From positions 3,410,001 through 3,474,000 of the forward strand of contig JACAAK010000003.1 of assembly GCA_025093985.1 (NCBI GenBank): DNA of 64,000 nt, written 5' to 3'. Source of the stretch: Calvatia gigantea. Its lineage: Eukaryota > Basidiomycota > Agaricomycetes > Agaricales > Lycoperdaceae. Under the pieces are notes generated by a model that saw only the letters and a program-made list of their open reading frames with translations, ran no database searches and was not told where the DNA came from. Position numbers and translations under genes: made by a program. This document shows positions 26,981 to 38,820 of the stretch, piece after piece. Numbering within the stretch: position 1 is the stretch's first letter; every line of letters starts with the position of its first letter.

Positions 26981-28035
26981 AGTTGTCGAAAGAGATTAGA
27001 TTATTATCCAGGTTTGTAGACCCCACGTGGGCGGGGTGTGTCGATTAGCGCCCACACTCCGTTTTTTGCAAATGCCTTCACAAGGCCCTGTTTATGCCCG
27101 GTCTCTTGGCCAGTCCTGGCTCGGTTGGTGTCTCATTTTTTTTGTCCGGCACATTAAAGCACCTTGCTCACCTGTATGTTCAGCTCTGCCAGCTAAAACG
27201 CGTCTCTTTTTTTCTCTTGGTGTCTGTCTCGTCAGTGTGGCAGGAATCATGGTGTCTAACCGCCTCGAGAAGAGATATCCCGCTGAAACCAAAACAGAGG
27301 GCGAGTAATTATCGAGTCCTTTGTCGTGAGTCGATTCTGAAACTCCTCTATTGGATGGCTAACAAGTCACAGAAACATGTACACTACTACCACACATTTA
27401 ATACAAATCTGCTTTTCTGGTGATTATTGACGTGCGAATACGCAGCCGTTATTCAACAATGCAGTTATTAACGCAAGACGCTAACATTACCTCCTCCAGT
27501 ACCCTTCCCCATGTTATAACTTATCGACCATGACGGTGTGTGACGATATCAGTCATTCGCCTCAGTAGCGTGTTTCACTCAGGCTGAAGCAAACACCCGC
27601 GTTTGGAACTTTGGGCGTCTTCAGGTCGGCTCGAGACCGCAATCGGTTGGTCCGCTCCATCGGAAAGGTGTGGAAGTGGAACAAGAGAACAAGGGAGGGC
27701 CAAAGAAGGGACAAGAAAGACAAGGCCCCTACACTGCTTTTGATCAGTGCTTTTGATCAGTGCTGCATCACAATGGGACAAAAAGTTCAGAAAGGCATGT
27801 TCATCTCCCTGTGTCTACTGACACATCATATAATAGGGAACAAAAGCAAGTCATCCTGGTGAAGAAAAGAAGGAATGCTGTAGACTTACTTGCACGGACT
27901 ATGGTGGTTTGCAGATAGATATGGAAGGCACTGGAATGATTGAGTGACATCTTTGGTCACACGGTCGTCATCTAGTCAACTCCGAGCTCTCACTTGCACC
28001 CCCACCTTAATCCACTCCACGACACCAACATCGTT
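26981..28035. other. Intergenic, divergent RIB5 / RING gene
   Basis: About 1,055 bp between divergent starts. It contains a perfect tandem duplication of 13 bp (TGCTTTTGATCAG at 27735-27760) and T-rich tracts near 27130. No coding signal or RNA gene found. Confidence 0.45.
27735..27760. repeat. 13-bp perfect tandem direct repeat
   Basis: TGCTTTTGATCAG occurs twice head-to-tail without a spacer in the promoter region upstream of the RING gene. It is too short to be a target-site signature by itself. Confidence 0.8.
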
Positions 28036-29765
28036 ATGTCTTCCAGCGAACCTATGTGGTATTGCCACGAAGTCCGTGTCTTCCCCCTCCCTCTCTCCAT
28101 TAATCACAGCTAATCAACTACACAAGTGCCACGCAGAAATGCGTCCATTAATGGTCCGTTCATCTCGTCGCCTCACCTGATTTGTGCTCAAAATCTCTCG
28201 AACAGGTTCCTGACCCTGTTTGTGCTTCATGCCATGGCTCCTTTGTCGAAAAAGTCTGCATTCTTGCTATTATACAGTTAATATCCCCTCTGACCGACAC
28301 TTTCCGATCCATTGTAGATCGAGGATCCCACTAATGATCCACGCGAGTTCTCAGCGGGTATCGGTGCCGGTGCCGCAAGAGACGAAGACGGGCTTGATCA
28401 CTTCCTTAGTGCGTTTATCGCTTCATCTTTCACGGCCACTAGTTAAGCTAGATTTTTTCGTCCAGTCGCGCTACAGACCCTGTTGAATCGCGGGATCCAG
28501 CCCCGGCGTAGTCCTTCAATGGAACCATCCCTTCCTAGACCACAAGTAAGGTCGTACATATTCTTGATATTACAATTCTAAATGCATGCGCAGAGTTCAA
28601 GAGTAGCAACTTTCCAGATCAGGAGTGGTGGTTCAGGACCCCGACAGACCTCAATCATTTGGGGAAATGCACCTCCTCCCGGCTCCTCACCAAACTCTGG
28701 CTCTGCTCCTACCATGTCCGAGTGAGGCTTTTTGGGACTTCTTGAAACAACAGCAACTAAAATCAGGATCAGATTCGTTCGGACCGCACCTGATGCACCG
28801 ACAAACGACCCTCGGGAGAGCCCGCAGATCAGTGGTCCCCTCTTTGCCCAATACCTGATGTCCCTCCTCGGTCACACTGACCACCCAATGTCGTCCCTCT
28901 TCATGGGTGGAGCGCCCGAAAATGGGCGGATGGGCGATTACGTTTTCAGCCAAGAAGGTATTTGTCGCATCCGTTCTATATTGGTCCGTTGGCTTACTTT
29001 TGTCCAGCGTTGGACCAAATCATCACGCAAATCATGGAAAGCTCTAATGCGCATCGACCAGTCCCGGCAACCGAAGAGGTCGTCCAAAAGCTACCCCGCG
29101 AAGTTTTGGAAGAAGGAAGTGCGTGCCCAGTTTGCAACTTTCGCATACCTGGGATGTATACTCACGTTCTGGCCCTGTTCTTTCCAGGTATACTTTTGAC
29201 CGAAGACTGCGCGGTGTGCAAAGACCAATTCCAGTTGGCCACTGAAGATCCAGATGAGCAAATCGTTATCACTCTCCCATGCAAACATCCTTTCCACCAG
29301 CCATGTATCCTTCCATGGCTCAAGTCATCTGGAACATGTCCGGTATGCCGGTACGCGCTTGTACCACAGCCGGACCAGATTCCATCACCAAACAATCCAT
29401 CAACATCATCTTCATCCCGGTCTAATAATAATACCCATAACTCATCTCGCGCGAGGTCGCAGTCACCATCAAGGTTCGGGTCGGAATCGCTCCCTGGCAC
29501 TGGGATATTCTCGACGCTTTTCGGGAATTTAACTAGTCACCATCGTCACACCCATCGTTCGAATTCGAATCCGCCAACATCCTCGTCAACACCAACATCG
29601 TCTAGCTGGCCAAATCCGCGGGACCAGTTTCCCCCAACGCCCACACAGCGCGACGAGAACCAGACTCAAAACCAGGGTCAAAATCGGAACCGGAATAATC
29701 GCGGTCCGAATGGACGACCACACCTTCCAGGGCAGTGGACAGATGATATGATGGATTTGGATTGA
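28036..29765 (+). CDS. RING-H2 E3 ubiquitin ligase, RNF115/RNF126 type
   Basis: Predicted ubiquitin ligase. The N-terminus is a four-cysteine zinc ribbon spread over three exons (WYCHECHAEM then DPVCASCHGSFVEKI), as in RNF126/RNF115 proteins. A disordered Pro/Ser/Gly segment follows, then LFAQYLMSLLGH. The RING-H2 finger reads EDCAVCKDQF to LPCKHPFHQPCILPWLKSSGTCPVCR (about 29205-29360) with all eight ligands. The tail is a long Ser/Asn/Thr-rich region ending with an acidic DDMMDLD. The start MSSSEPMWYCHE is the ATG at 28036. Near 28781-28787 one base seems missing: frame changes from SDSFGP to APDAPTNDPRE, and an extra G would restore it. Seven or so introns, 45-70 nt. Confidence 0.9.
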
Positions 29766-32700
29766 GGCTGATTGGATAAAGCGCGTTTGATGGCGGGGGG
29801 TGAGTACTTGCTAAGGTCGCTTGTCCTACGCCGGGGAATTGGGTAATTTGTACTTACCCCAAACCCCCTTGAGGTGCAGATTTGTCATTCCGTATAGTTC
29901 CCCAGATCTTAGAAACAGATACTGTATATGTAACTTACATCGTAAGGATTTTGCTTTGCTGTCTGAATGTAATTTATCATCGATGGCCGGCGGTGTTCCA
30001 ATTAAGCAGTGAATGCAAAGCGCCGTTTATCTTGCTACTTAAGGCTGGTCACCTCACCGCGGATTCTATAACAGATCGATCTCAGAGGTTTTGGGGAGAA
30101 TCTCAAGCTTCAGCTATTTGCCGGAACTTTATCCTTCGCGGACATATCAGGGATCAGAGATACGTTTGAAACAGATTGTTTTCAAGGACCGAGGCAGGAC
30201 TAGTTAAACGGAAACGTAAGAACCAGAAACCAAGGTGTTGGATTAAAAAATGGCGCGCGGGGTTTATCTATCAACGTGTCGGTTTCACTGACACCACCAG
30301 TAAGCATTGTGCCCAGACAACGGCCGATTCAAGGAGGGAGACTGGCCTGAATTGGGTTTTGATCAAAGTAAAGTTAACTTTGGTCATTGGAAGAACTCAA
30401 CGTATGAGGGGGTACGTGCGTCCGACCATGCGCTCCTTTGTAGTTCTAGCTCGACTCAGTATGTATTCTAGAACCTGCGTCTCTAATTTTTCGTGCCTAC
30501 CGTCTATACTATTCATCTCTTATCTGACTTGGGATAAGCCTAACCGGACACTCTCTGTTCCAGGTTTTGAAGAACAAGATAATCTCGAGATCCCGAGAAG
30601 CTGTACTCGGTAAAACCAGATCCCTCGAGATCTGCCCCATGCACTTCTGAACCTGAGCAAGTCGCTCCAGATCCGCATACATCACTGCGTTTCTGAATTA
30701 CCACTCGTACTAAGACGTAAATCTGAGCGACTGCCCCCGCAAAGTATGATCTCCGTGGACAATGATAATGGAGTCCGGTGGTGTAAAAGTTTTTGCAGGT
30801 ACTTATGTGTTCCGCCAACTGTCAGACGAATCAAAACACACAAATAGCTGCATATCTGTAGCTATGACCGGGGCCTATTGTTGTTCCCGAAAACTAAAAC
30901 GATCCTTGTTCGCTAGAGTCAGCCTTTTCCCAGGAGCCATCTTCCATCAACGTGGCCCCCTACCAAGAGCTATCAAATCCTCCAGCGTTTTCTGGAGCCA
31001 CATCAAAATACTGACAGCATTCACTACACGCAAAAAAGGTTCGCAATCTGTTCGGTACCCCTTGCCTGGCCTCTTAGCTCGATCTCCCATCTTACACGAG
31101 CCAGCCTGAAATGAAATAGCAATCCGTCTGCTCCTCGATTCCCTGTTCCGTCACATTCTTATGAAACCATGGCCTCAGGCCTATCTCATATTGTTCTTCG
31201 GTCTCACCAGGCGAACGCTATTCGTGGATATCAACCTAACCAAGCTACTGGCTTAATGTTGTTACGTCGTGCCATTATAATTTGTACCAGGACGAATAGC
31301 TGCGAGTATTAGCTCCTGCCTGCTCTCGAGGCCATAAACATGACGTCAACTATGGTCGCATATGCTTTCGCTGGTCGGAGGTGCTTGTGTTCGCGCGATC
31401 GTCCTCTCAATAAACGGGAACACGGTTTTGTGAATGGGAGCACTAGACTGCGGGTGACGGTGATAGCCCTGGAATTGGTAGCGCGGTGACTCACTCAAAA
31501 GCCCCCCAAGTGGTCAAAGCAGGCATGGCTATCAAGCCTCAAATAACGAGGATATCAAGCTCAAGGTTCCTTCTCTGTTAAATCGAACGGCGGGGTCTTT
31601 ATTACAGTATGACACCGCAACGGCTCCGGCGGCAAACGAGGAGGACACGGCGGATTCTCAAGCCTCTCTATCAAGTATCCCGGGAATATGACGTTCAGCA
31701 CGGAATCACTAGGAACTTATAGGAACTTGAAAGGACAGCCATGGGCACTCGTGAAGTTGGATCAAGATTGCCTGACACCCAAAGGAAAACCTGTAGAGCG
31801 ACACAAGCCGAAGCCGGGCACTACCCCATTCCGAACATGAGTCAATTAGTCGAAGCTTGTGGCTTTGTATGCCGTTGTCTTTCCCTTTGAGGTCAAAGAA
31901 AACACAGGCTTATAACAGCTGCTTGCGTCTCGGAGGACCGAGATGCTCACCCCTGTCCCAAGGATAATATATATCGTCCGAGAACTGTGAAGTGCGAAGC
32001 AACCCGCAGAAGTGGTAAATCTGGACTTCCTTTGATTTTTGTCTCCCGTACTTAGCGGAGAGTCCAGGGAATCTCCTAGCTAGTAACAGCTCAAGCACTA
32101 CCTCCGAAACAGATCACACAACTGTCAGGGCCATTTCTAGACATATTAGACCGTTTCCTGGTGGATGGTACGACCTTAGTTAGCACTCACCGCAGAGCAA
32201 CATGCCCACCGCGACGATTGTTACAACACCGCAATCTATCCGAAGCCGGGAAAATCGGGCGATGAGTGTTTCTGCTCCCCTCTATCTAATGGATCTATTG
32301 CGGTGCCTACGCTTCGAGTGTGTCGAAGCATGAACGTGTCGGAAGCGAAATTTGGATCGAATGATCTAAACAAAGGGTCAGATCAAGATGCAGTCCCTGG
32401 TGGGGGAAAGAGACCCACCCCGATCGATAGCTTTAAAGCCGCGAAATCAGCATTTGTAATACCGCCATGGTGTTCCAGGATGGACGTGCGGGGAATGAGT
32501 TGGGCAATACTGCTTGGTGTCGGCCTTGTATCGGAACAGGAGCTGTGGCACGGTGTTTTCTCAGCCACCGAATCCACCGCACATACCAACAAGGCGAATG
32601 TCATAGAATAAAGTGCGGAAGAATGGAAATTGATGTGCATTGGTGACGCTCGCACTTCTCAGGGACCGTCAAATCAGTGGGTGATAGGTCGAAGGAGTTA

Positions 32701-33519
32701 GGGCTCGGGGATGAGCTCGGGAACAAGTAATTGCGGATATTCATTTGAATGAGGGTCTTGGTTTTATGTAGTCTCTAGATTTCAGTGGAACACTAAACCA
32801 TGCCAAATGGAAACGCCCACAATAGACAGCGGGATATTAGCAGGGGTGCCAATGCCGATGACACCCTAAGAAACGAAGCGCATGCCATGGAATGAATACA
32901 GAAACCTAAGCGATAATGTATTGGCCATAACAGGAGATTTATTCTGTATAGTACAGAGGCTAAGATGTAATACTACAGATGTCATAAATTTATGACACTA
33001 ATAGCCATCGGCTGTGCTTGCGGCTTGGTATTGGGTAGAGCGACGAGACTTCTAAGCATAATTGATGGAAATCAGTGGCGCTTGGAACGTCGGAGGCGGA
33101 TCAAAAAAGTGCTTTCCTCCGTCGCTATTTCCCGATTAAGCTTGTAAGACTGTGGGTAGGTCTGGGAAAACTTCCAAAAATGAGGCATAGAAGAGACAAT
33201 ACATATATAAAGATAAGCGCAGGGATGGAAAAAACGGATTTTATCATTAGAATATCATCCTCTTACGCAAAAGATCACGGACGACTGTAACTCACACTGT
33301 TGATCGAAGTGGTAATCATAATTCACATTGAAAACCTTCAGATACCGCCAAGGGGAGCTAAAGCGGTTCTTTTCCTTTGGTTGCTCTGCGTCTTCGTAAG
33401 CAAAGAACTAATCGCAGACCGGCAATGTTTCTGTACTTTGGAGATTCAGTTGGGCGTTAATTCTACAGGTGGGGAGAGAATAGTAAAGTGAAAGCGTGGC
33501 TAGATCATTAAAGCGTAGC
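29766..33519. other. Gene-poor island, no supported gene
   Basis: About 3.75 kb in which no frame exceeds about 145 codons and no family is recognisable on either strand. I found no transposase, reverse transcriptase or integrase motif, no clear terminal repeats, and no tRNA. The frame at 32383-32655 (-) could encode a small protein with a hydrophobic start (MTFALLVCAVDSVA) but has no other support. A 14-bp palindrome (TCATAAATTTATGA) is at about 32981-32994. The region probably consists of decayed sequence next to the INO1 relic. Confidence 0.4.
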
Positions 33520-34210
33520 TCAGCCTTGGTGAGACGTACTTACCTCGCTCAGTTTGGTGGTGAAACTTCCATTGCAGGAAATCTTGGGGTTGTATTCGTC
33601 GATGGCTCTTTTCAACCCCCCGACAGCAGGGATATACTTGGCAACAACGACGCGGTCAGGGTGCTCACCCTGGCCGATAACAACATCCTTGAGACCAGTC
33701 CCAGGAGCCTTGAAGGGAAGTTGATTGGTCCTAACCATGTCATCGAGGGCGCTGCTCTTGCCGACCGACCCCCCCCCCCCCGCTCTTGAGCCGCTTCTCA
33801 GTAGACAAGTTACCACCACCATTGTTGTCGAGATAATTACGGGGGGCAATGGAGTGAGAGTTGGTGAGATATTCGGACTTGAGCTTAGTCCGACATATTT
33901 GAGACTCGAAGTATCACTGATGAAAGACTTGTGGCATTCGCCAGGCTCGGCGGCACCAAGGACGAAGGTATTGTAGGGGGCACCATTGACGAACAGCGAA
34001 TTCTTTTAGAATGATGGCAATGGGCAAAGAGGGTGGAAGTAGATGGGGAAACCTCGGAATGCCGGACCTTGGTACTCGGTTTTTGTGGTCCAAATATGAC
34101 GCAGTCAAGGCCGTTGTCCTCTTTAACCTTGCAGATATGTTCGACGTGTGCCTGCTTAAGGTCATCGGTGACATCACATTCGGCAATGACCGATACATAA
34201 GATGTGCCTT
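33520..34210 (-). pseudogene. INO1: Decayed fragment of myo-inositol-1-phosphate synthase
   Basis: Read on the minus strand in at least three frames, this segment keeps a colinear series of inositol-phosphate-synthase motifs: HICKVKEDNGLDCVIF, EVSPSTSTLFA, NSLFVNGAPYNTFVLGA, TKLKSEYL, SIAPRNYLDNNGGGNLS, KSSALDDMV, GEHPDRVVVAKYIPAVGG and KRAIDEY. In intact INO1 these occur in this order across the middle of the protein. The N-terminal NAD-binding part and the C-terminus are missing, and there are several frame breaks. One sits at a run of 13 C (33769-33781). The fragment begins about 90 bp beyond the stop of the aspartic peptidase gene, on the same strand. Functional INO1 makes inositol-3-phosphate from glucose-6-phosphate. 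This copy cannot. Confidence 0.85.
33769..33781. repeat. Homopolymer run of 13 C
   Basis: Thirteen consecutive C on the plus strand inside the INO1 relic. The frame of the relic changes here. Such a run is prone to slippage and to sequencing error. Confidence 0.9.
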
Positions 34211-34297
34211 GAGCCGGTTAACGTCACCCTGCTATTCCAACACATTCACATAGAATGGTCATCGCATAGGGACAAGACGAACGACATATTTAAGAGC

Positions 34298-36128
34298 CTA
34301 GTTAATAAGGGAATTGGTGAAAGGGGTGGTGGCGAATCCGACACGGCGGTTGGCAGTGTCGTAAACGGAGTAGAAACGCTCGAGGAAAGCGAAACCATTT
34401 ACGAAGTCAAAGCCCTCGCCGCTAGGTGTACCGATATCGCCAACGATCAGATAAACGTTGTTGGTAGTCCCTCCAATAGCGGTATTGAGTGCGCGGGGCC
34501 AAATTTGGGCATCAGCAGTCAGCTCATACGTGACCTAGAACATTTCCTTTGTAAAACAGCACCTAGGTTATGATGATGACGATAAAATTTACCCCGTTAG
34601 TCGTAAAGAACAGACTTTGCAGATTTGAGAACTGCGTTTGGGTGATGCGGAGGAGGCCAGTCGTATTATCCAAGACCGCCCCGGTGGCTTGCCTGTAACG
34701 TGTAATGGCGTCAGAAGCAAGAAGAACGAGAGTCGTCCCTGGTCCTGATTCAGTATTCATGTGTTCCTCTATCACAGAAGTCTCACCAGTATCTACAATT
34801 CCAGCAGTGCTTGACAAAATATTGGTTGAAGTGCCATAGCGGACCGACTGGTTGATACCCCAGAACAGACTTGATGGGCTAACATTGGTAATTGGGCTGA
34901 ATTGTCCAAGTCAGGAATGATCCTGCAATCCAACAACGGGGGACATACGTAAAGTTGATGTTTCCAGTGAGCCTGGTTGAGTCCGTGCCACCTGAGGGAG
35001 ACAATGAGCAGTGGTACCAAGTAAATTACGTTAAGGTTACCCCATGTCAACTCTCCATTCAGAACTTCAAGGGTGTTAGTGGGCTCGAAGGATATACCAA
35101 TCTCGTTGGCATCGATCAACCTCCTTGAAAAGAGGTTATCGGTAACAGTGGGGATGAGAGTGTTGGTTGCAGGCGAAAGGGTTCCTATAGGTTACAACGT
35201 TGGTGAGAGGTTCAATCGTGCAGCTTGTTAATCACCTCGAGTGAGGTCAACAGGGCCAATACTAAGTAGATGGTTGTCGGTGGTTAGAAACTTAACTTTG
35301 TAGTTGACGACCACACATACCCCAGAATGCCATCTGTGCCTTCAAACCCAGTAGACTAGATATCAAGTGAGCATTTTGCGGACAACCCGACCAAAGCAAC
35401 ACTGACTCTGCTCGCGACGCCAATGGATTGTTGAGTGAGGACGAGAGAACCGAGGGTGACGGTGTCCGTGAATTCGGTGCCTGAAGACCCACCGAGCGTT
35501 GGTCAATGTTACATGACTTTTGGCCAATCAGTGTACCTGAGAAAGATCCAGATCCATATGTCACCGACTTCGCAGAGTCCCGTCAGTGAGCTAATCGTGA
35601 TAAATTATGCAATCACATACCACACGATTGCTAGTCTGGACACTGGAAGAAGTCCTGACATATGGTGTTGTTGCGCCGACCCAGGTATTCGAGCTGTACC
35701 AATAACCACTCGTTAGCTAGCCGTATTTCGGTTGTTCGACCAATTGATTTCACCTTCCGGTATCAACAATAAGTTGGACTGTGCAACGGTAATTTTAACG
35801 AGGGGTCCCACGAGGAGGAACGGGACTTACAGGTCGTAGGTGGAGTGCCCACACCAACGGATGCAATGTAAGTAACGGCTTGGTTATCGACGGCCTCGTT
35901 GACAATGGCTTCCTCGTGGAATGTGAGTTCGGTACCCAGGGCGGCTTTCGCGCGAGCTTTCAATGCGGCAACTCTCTGAAGATCATGCTTAAGCAGGTTC
36001 TGGACACTCGTCGCGTTGACTCTCCTTGACAGGGGAAGAGCAATATGCGATTTGGGGACTTGAACGACCGGGTTGGCCGCTACGCATAAAGCGAGCAGGA
36101 GAGTAGTTACAAGGGTCCTTGGGAACAT
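34298..36128 (-). CDS. Secreted aspartic peptidase, family A1 (polyporopepsin type)
   Basis: Secreted acid endoprotease. A signal peptide (MFPRTLVTTLLLALCVAANP) and a propeptide (to about residue 85) precede the mature start QAVTYIASVGVGTP. The first catalytic Asp is in VDTGSSNTWVGA (about residue 104, split by an intron). The flap region follows with VTYGSGSFSGT. The second catalytic Asp is in GIVDTGTTLVLLASDA (about 313), again split by an intron with acceptor CCAG. The C-terminal block FAFLERFYSVYDTANRRVGFATT is intact and the stop is at 34298-34300. About 415 residues from around eleven exons, with all junctions in frame. There is no GPI signal or Ser/Thr tail, so it is probably released. 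A TATA-like ATAAAAAC lies about 60 bp upstream of the ATG. It stands alone in a gene-poor island. Confidence 0.93.
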
Positions 36129-38820
36129 GATTTCGCCTGGGAGTTGCTTGGGAAGCGCTCGGTGGGCTCAGATTTCTCCTGGGTTTTTATCCCAAAACCA
36201 TTTCTTGTTCACGTGGTTCATCCTCGGTTGTGTTTGGCCCGACAAGGCGAGGGCAGACAATTCTTGTCCGGAAATCAGGCTCGTTGAATCTAAGAATCAA
36301 GGTCATCCTGCCCAAGGTCTGGGATCGTATATCACCAGGTCACCTAAAGAGGGACGAGTGATCAGTGAGTAGCCCTTTCATGAGGGCGAGTGAGATAGAG
36401 AAGTGTCAATTTGGTACGGATACTCACGTTTACGACTTCGGCAGGAATAGTGGAGTAAATGTATAGGTTCAATTTCGCACTCCTGGACAGTGGAGTGAGT
36501 ACATTATCCTAATTACAAGGAAAATGCGCTTGGGAACTTGTCGATTCGTTGTTCTGTGGGATGGCGGCTCTTTCCGGTTAGCGATGTTCACACGATGGCG
36601 AGAAATGAAGCTTAATGAGATTCATACTTATCAGAGAACTGACATCCAGCGGAGGCCCGAAAGGTCAATTAGGATTTCTCGCATTATGCGTCAGTCCTCA
36701 CCCTGCTGGACCCGGATGCAAGCAATTGTCGGGGAAAATAAGTGTTTTGTTTGTGGACTGTTCGTTAACATCATGCTTTACCGGTGTAGTTCTCACCTAG
36801 TCGTGTGTCGTCATTCCAAATGAAGCGGCCTATTTTAGTCCTTCTTTCTCGTCCAGATAAATCACGACTCTGGAGTTTCGATGCCATCTGGCAAGAAACC
36901 CCGTAATCACTGGTTGGGTCCAATTTCGATTGTCGGTGTCTAATTTTGAATGGGAAAACAACCAACATGACCATCCAACGAAGGTATACGAATGAGCACG
37001 GAGTATTTATAACGCACATGGGCTTCGGAAAGATAAGAAAAGGCATATGGCATTGTTTCTCAGCTGGTGTTTCAAACGAAACGAAGTCCTCCTGGCCAGC
37101 CATTCGACAGAAGTACGACAGCTTGGATGGTTTGACATAGTCGGTCCCCAAATCAGGACAGTTCTAGTGGGTGTTTTCCCGCTGACCCTCTACTCGGGCT
37201 CTGTCTGGTTCAATTTCTTTGCTATCTCGTCCCCATTGTTTGCTTACCGCGATGATTGCGCTCGCCTTTAAAAATGTCGGGGTCGGAATGTGGCAGGCAG
37301 TGGAACAAATCAGGAGCATTGGAATGCAAATCCCAGCAGGTCCAGCCAGTCCACCAGAAAGGATGTTGTTCGCAGACGCTTTTGTCCTCTCTTTGTTGTT
37401 ATACTTAGGAATAATCAAGGTTGTTTGCTAATGAAGTTTGACAGACCTTCCACTATGCACCGAGGTGATGAGGAGGTTCTAGCTCTTCGCTCATTTTTGG
37501 GAGGAGTCAACCATTGGCCATAGTGTTAAAGACCTAGTTCCAACCCTTTTCGGTGACGTTTGAGACGAGCCGCGGATGTGAAGACGGAGTTTGGATGCAA
37601 GGCCACTGCAGAAGGAAATAGGTTATCCAAGACATTAAATAGCGGTCGGTATGTAAGTAGAAGGGAATCACCTGCATATCATAAACCAGAGCACAATACA
37701 ACTCCGACCTTGCACTGTCGAGGATAAAATCGATGCGTCCACCGACTCTTTCCCTGAGCTCCTTCGGGTATCCCACAACTGGTTTGGGTCGCCGTGGGGA
37801 TGTTCCTTCCTGCTGCGGCCAGGCTACCTCGTTTGGCTTGGTATCTTGATCAGTTCTTCCATCATGTCGATGAGGCCTGTTAATTTGTCCCAAAGTGGGC
37901 ATACTAAGGGAAGGCCAACCACCTGTCCGAAGAAAGGGCCAAATCAATTTTACCTTGTGTCAATTCCGAACTTTAGCCTCCAACTTCTCTTTGGGGGAAG
38001 GGCCTCAGACATATTGCACGGCTCGATGAAGTACTTGAACTCGAAGGTCATCCTAGCAAAGCGATATTTCTGAAATTATCCGACTTGTGGATGGTGAGTA
38101 GCGAAAATGATAGTGGGTGTGTATCAAGTATTTTTGCCGATAAAAACGGTCATAAGCCTTCCCAGATTTGCTGGCACTGCGGCATTTGCAAGAGGCGATG
38201 ATACCTAGACGCTTCCGCAAATGGCCACGGCATATCCAGGTAATTCTTGTCCGTATTAGGGTAGGTTTGAGCTGCCAAACAAACCGAGAAAATTTGGCAA
38301 TGATTGACAATTTCCTGGTTCCAGAGGGCAACGTCGGCCCCTCCCCATGGAGCGCCGCTTGGTATTTCCGCTCAAGCCAGTCACAAGCTGGCTCTGACGT
38401 TAGGTACTTCTGGAGAGGTAGGCAACTTGATCCTCTTCGACTTGGTAACCTGGAGTACGGATCACATCTCCGGCAACCTTTCTAGGAATTGTGGAAGCCT
38501 GGAATGCACAGTGTCGTGAGCGAAAGAGAATTCGTAGTAGCTGCGATAGGTAGTTTCGGGTGGTTTGTAGGTTGAGACGGTGTCAAAAGTGTAATCCGGA
38601 TAAAATATTGAGCGGATAGCCCCAAATGTGTCCCTCAGAGGTGAGCGCATTGTCTCAGCGCAAGGGTCTGATCGTTGGGTCAAACACGAACACGTGACCA
38701 GTTGCGCAACCGTGTTTCTGGACTGGGCGTTTGTTTGACTCCTGTTGCACAGGTCGTGTCTAAATCTTCGTCTCACCAGAGTTTCGGCCTCAAGTCCTGT
38801 TGCACTGAAAACAGGCGATC
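36129..38820. other. Gene-poor island, no supported gene
   Basis: About 2.7 kb. The longest frames (e.g. 37534-37947 and 38462-38776, both minus) contain protein-like stretches such as PKELRERVGGRIDFILDSAR and YRSYYEFSFAHDTVHSRLPQ. I cannot tie them to a family or to a consistent exon chain. No mobile-element motif or RNA gene seen. It includes the promoter of the aspartic peptidase (near 36180) and of the coiled-coil gene (near 38700-38820). Confidence 0.4.

Noticed and set aside
27120..27310. Possible hydrophobic small ORF upstream of RIB5.
   Set aside because: T-rich sequence yields spurious hydrophobic frames, with no conserved motif and no consistent start.
30540..30818. Minus frame with DLEGSGFTEYSFSGSRDYLVLQ, protein-like.
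   Set aside because: Only 92 codons, no neighbours or exon chain, no family match. Insufficient to call a gene.
34563..35119. Minus frames including apparently extended open stretches with DTGETSV.
   Set aside because: These read through introns of the aspartic peptidase. Splicing restores DTGTTLV, so there is no defect of the catalytic site.
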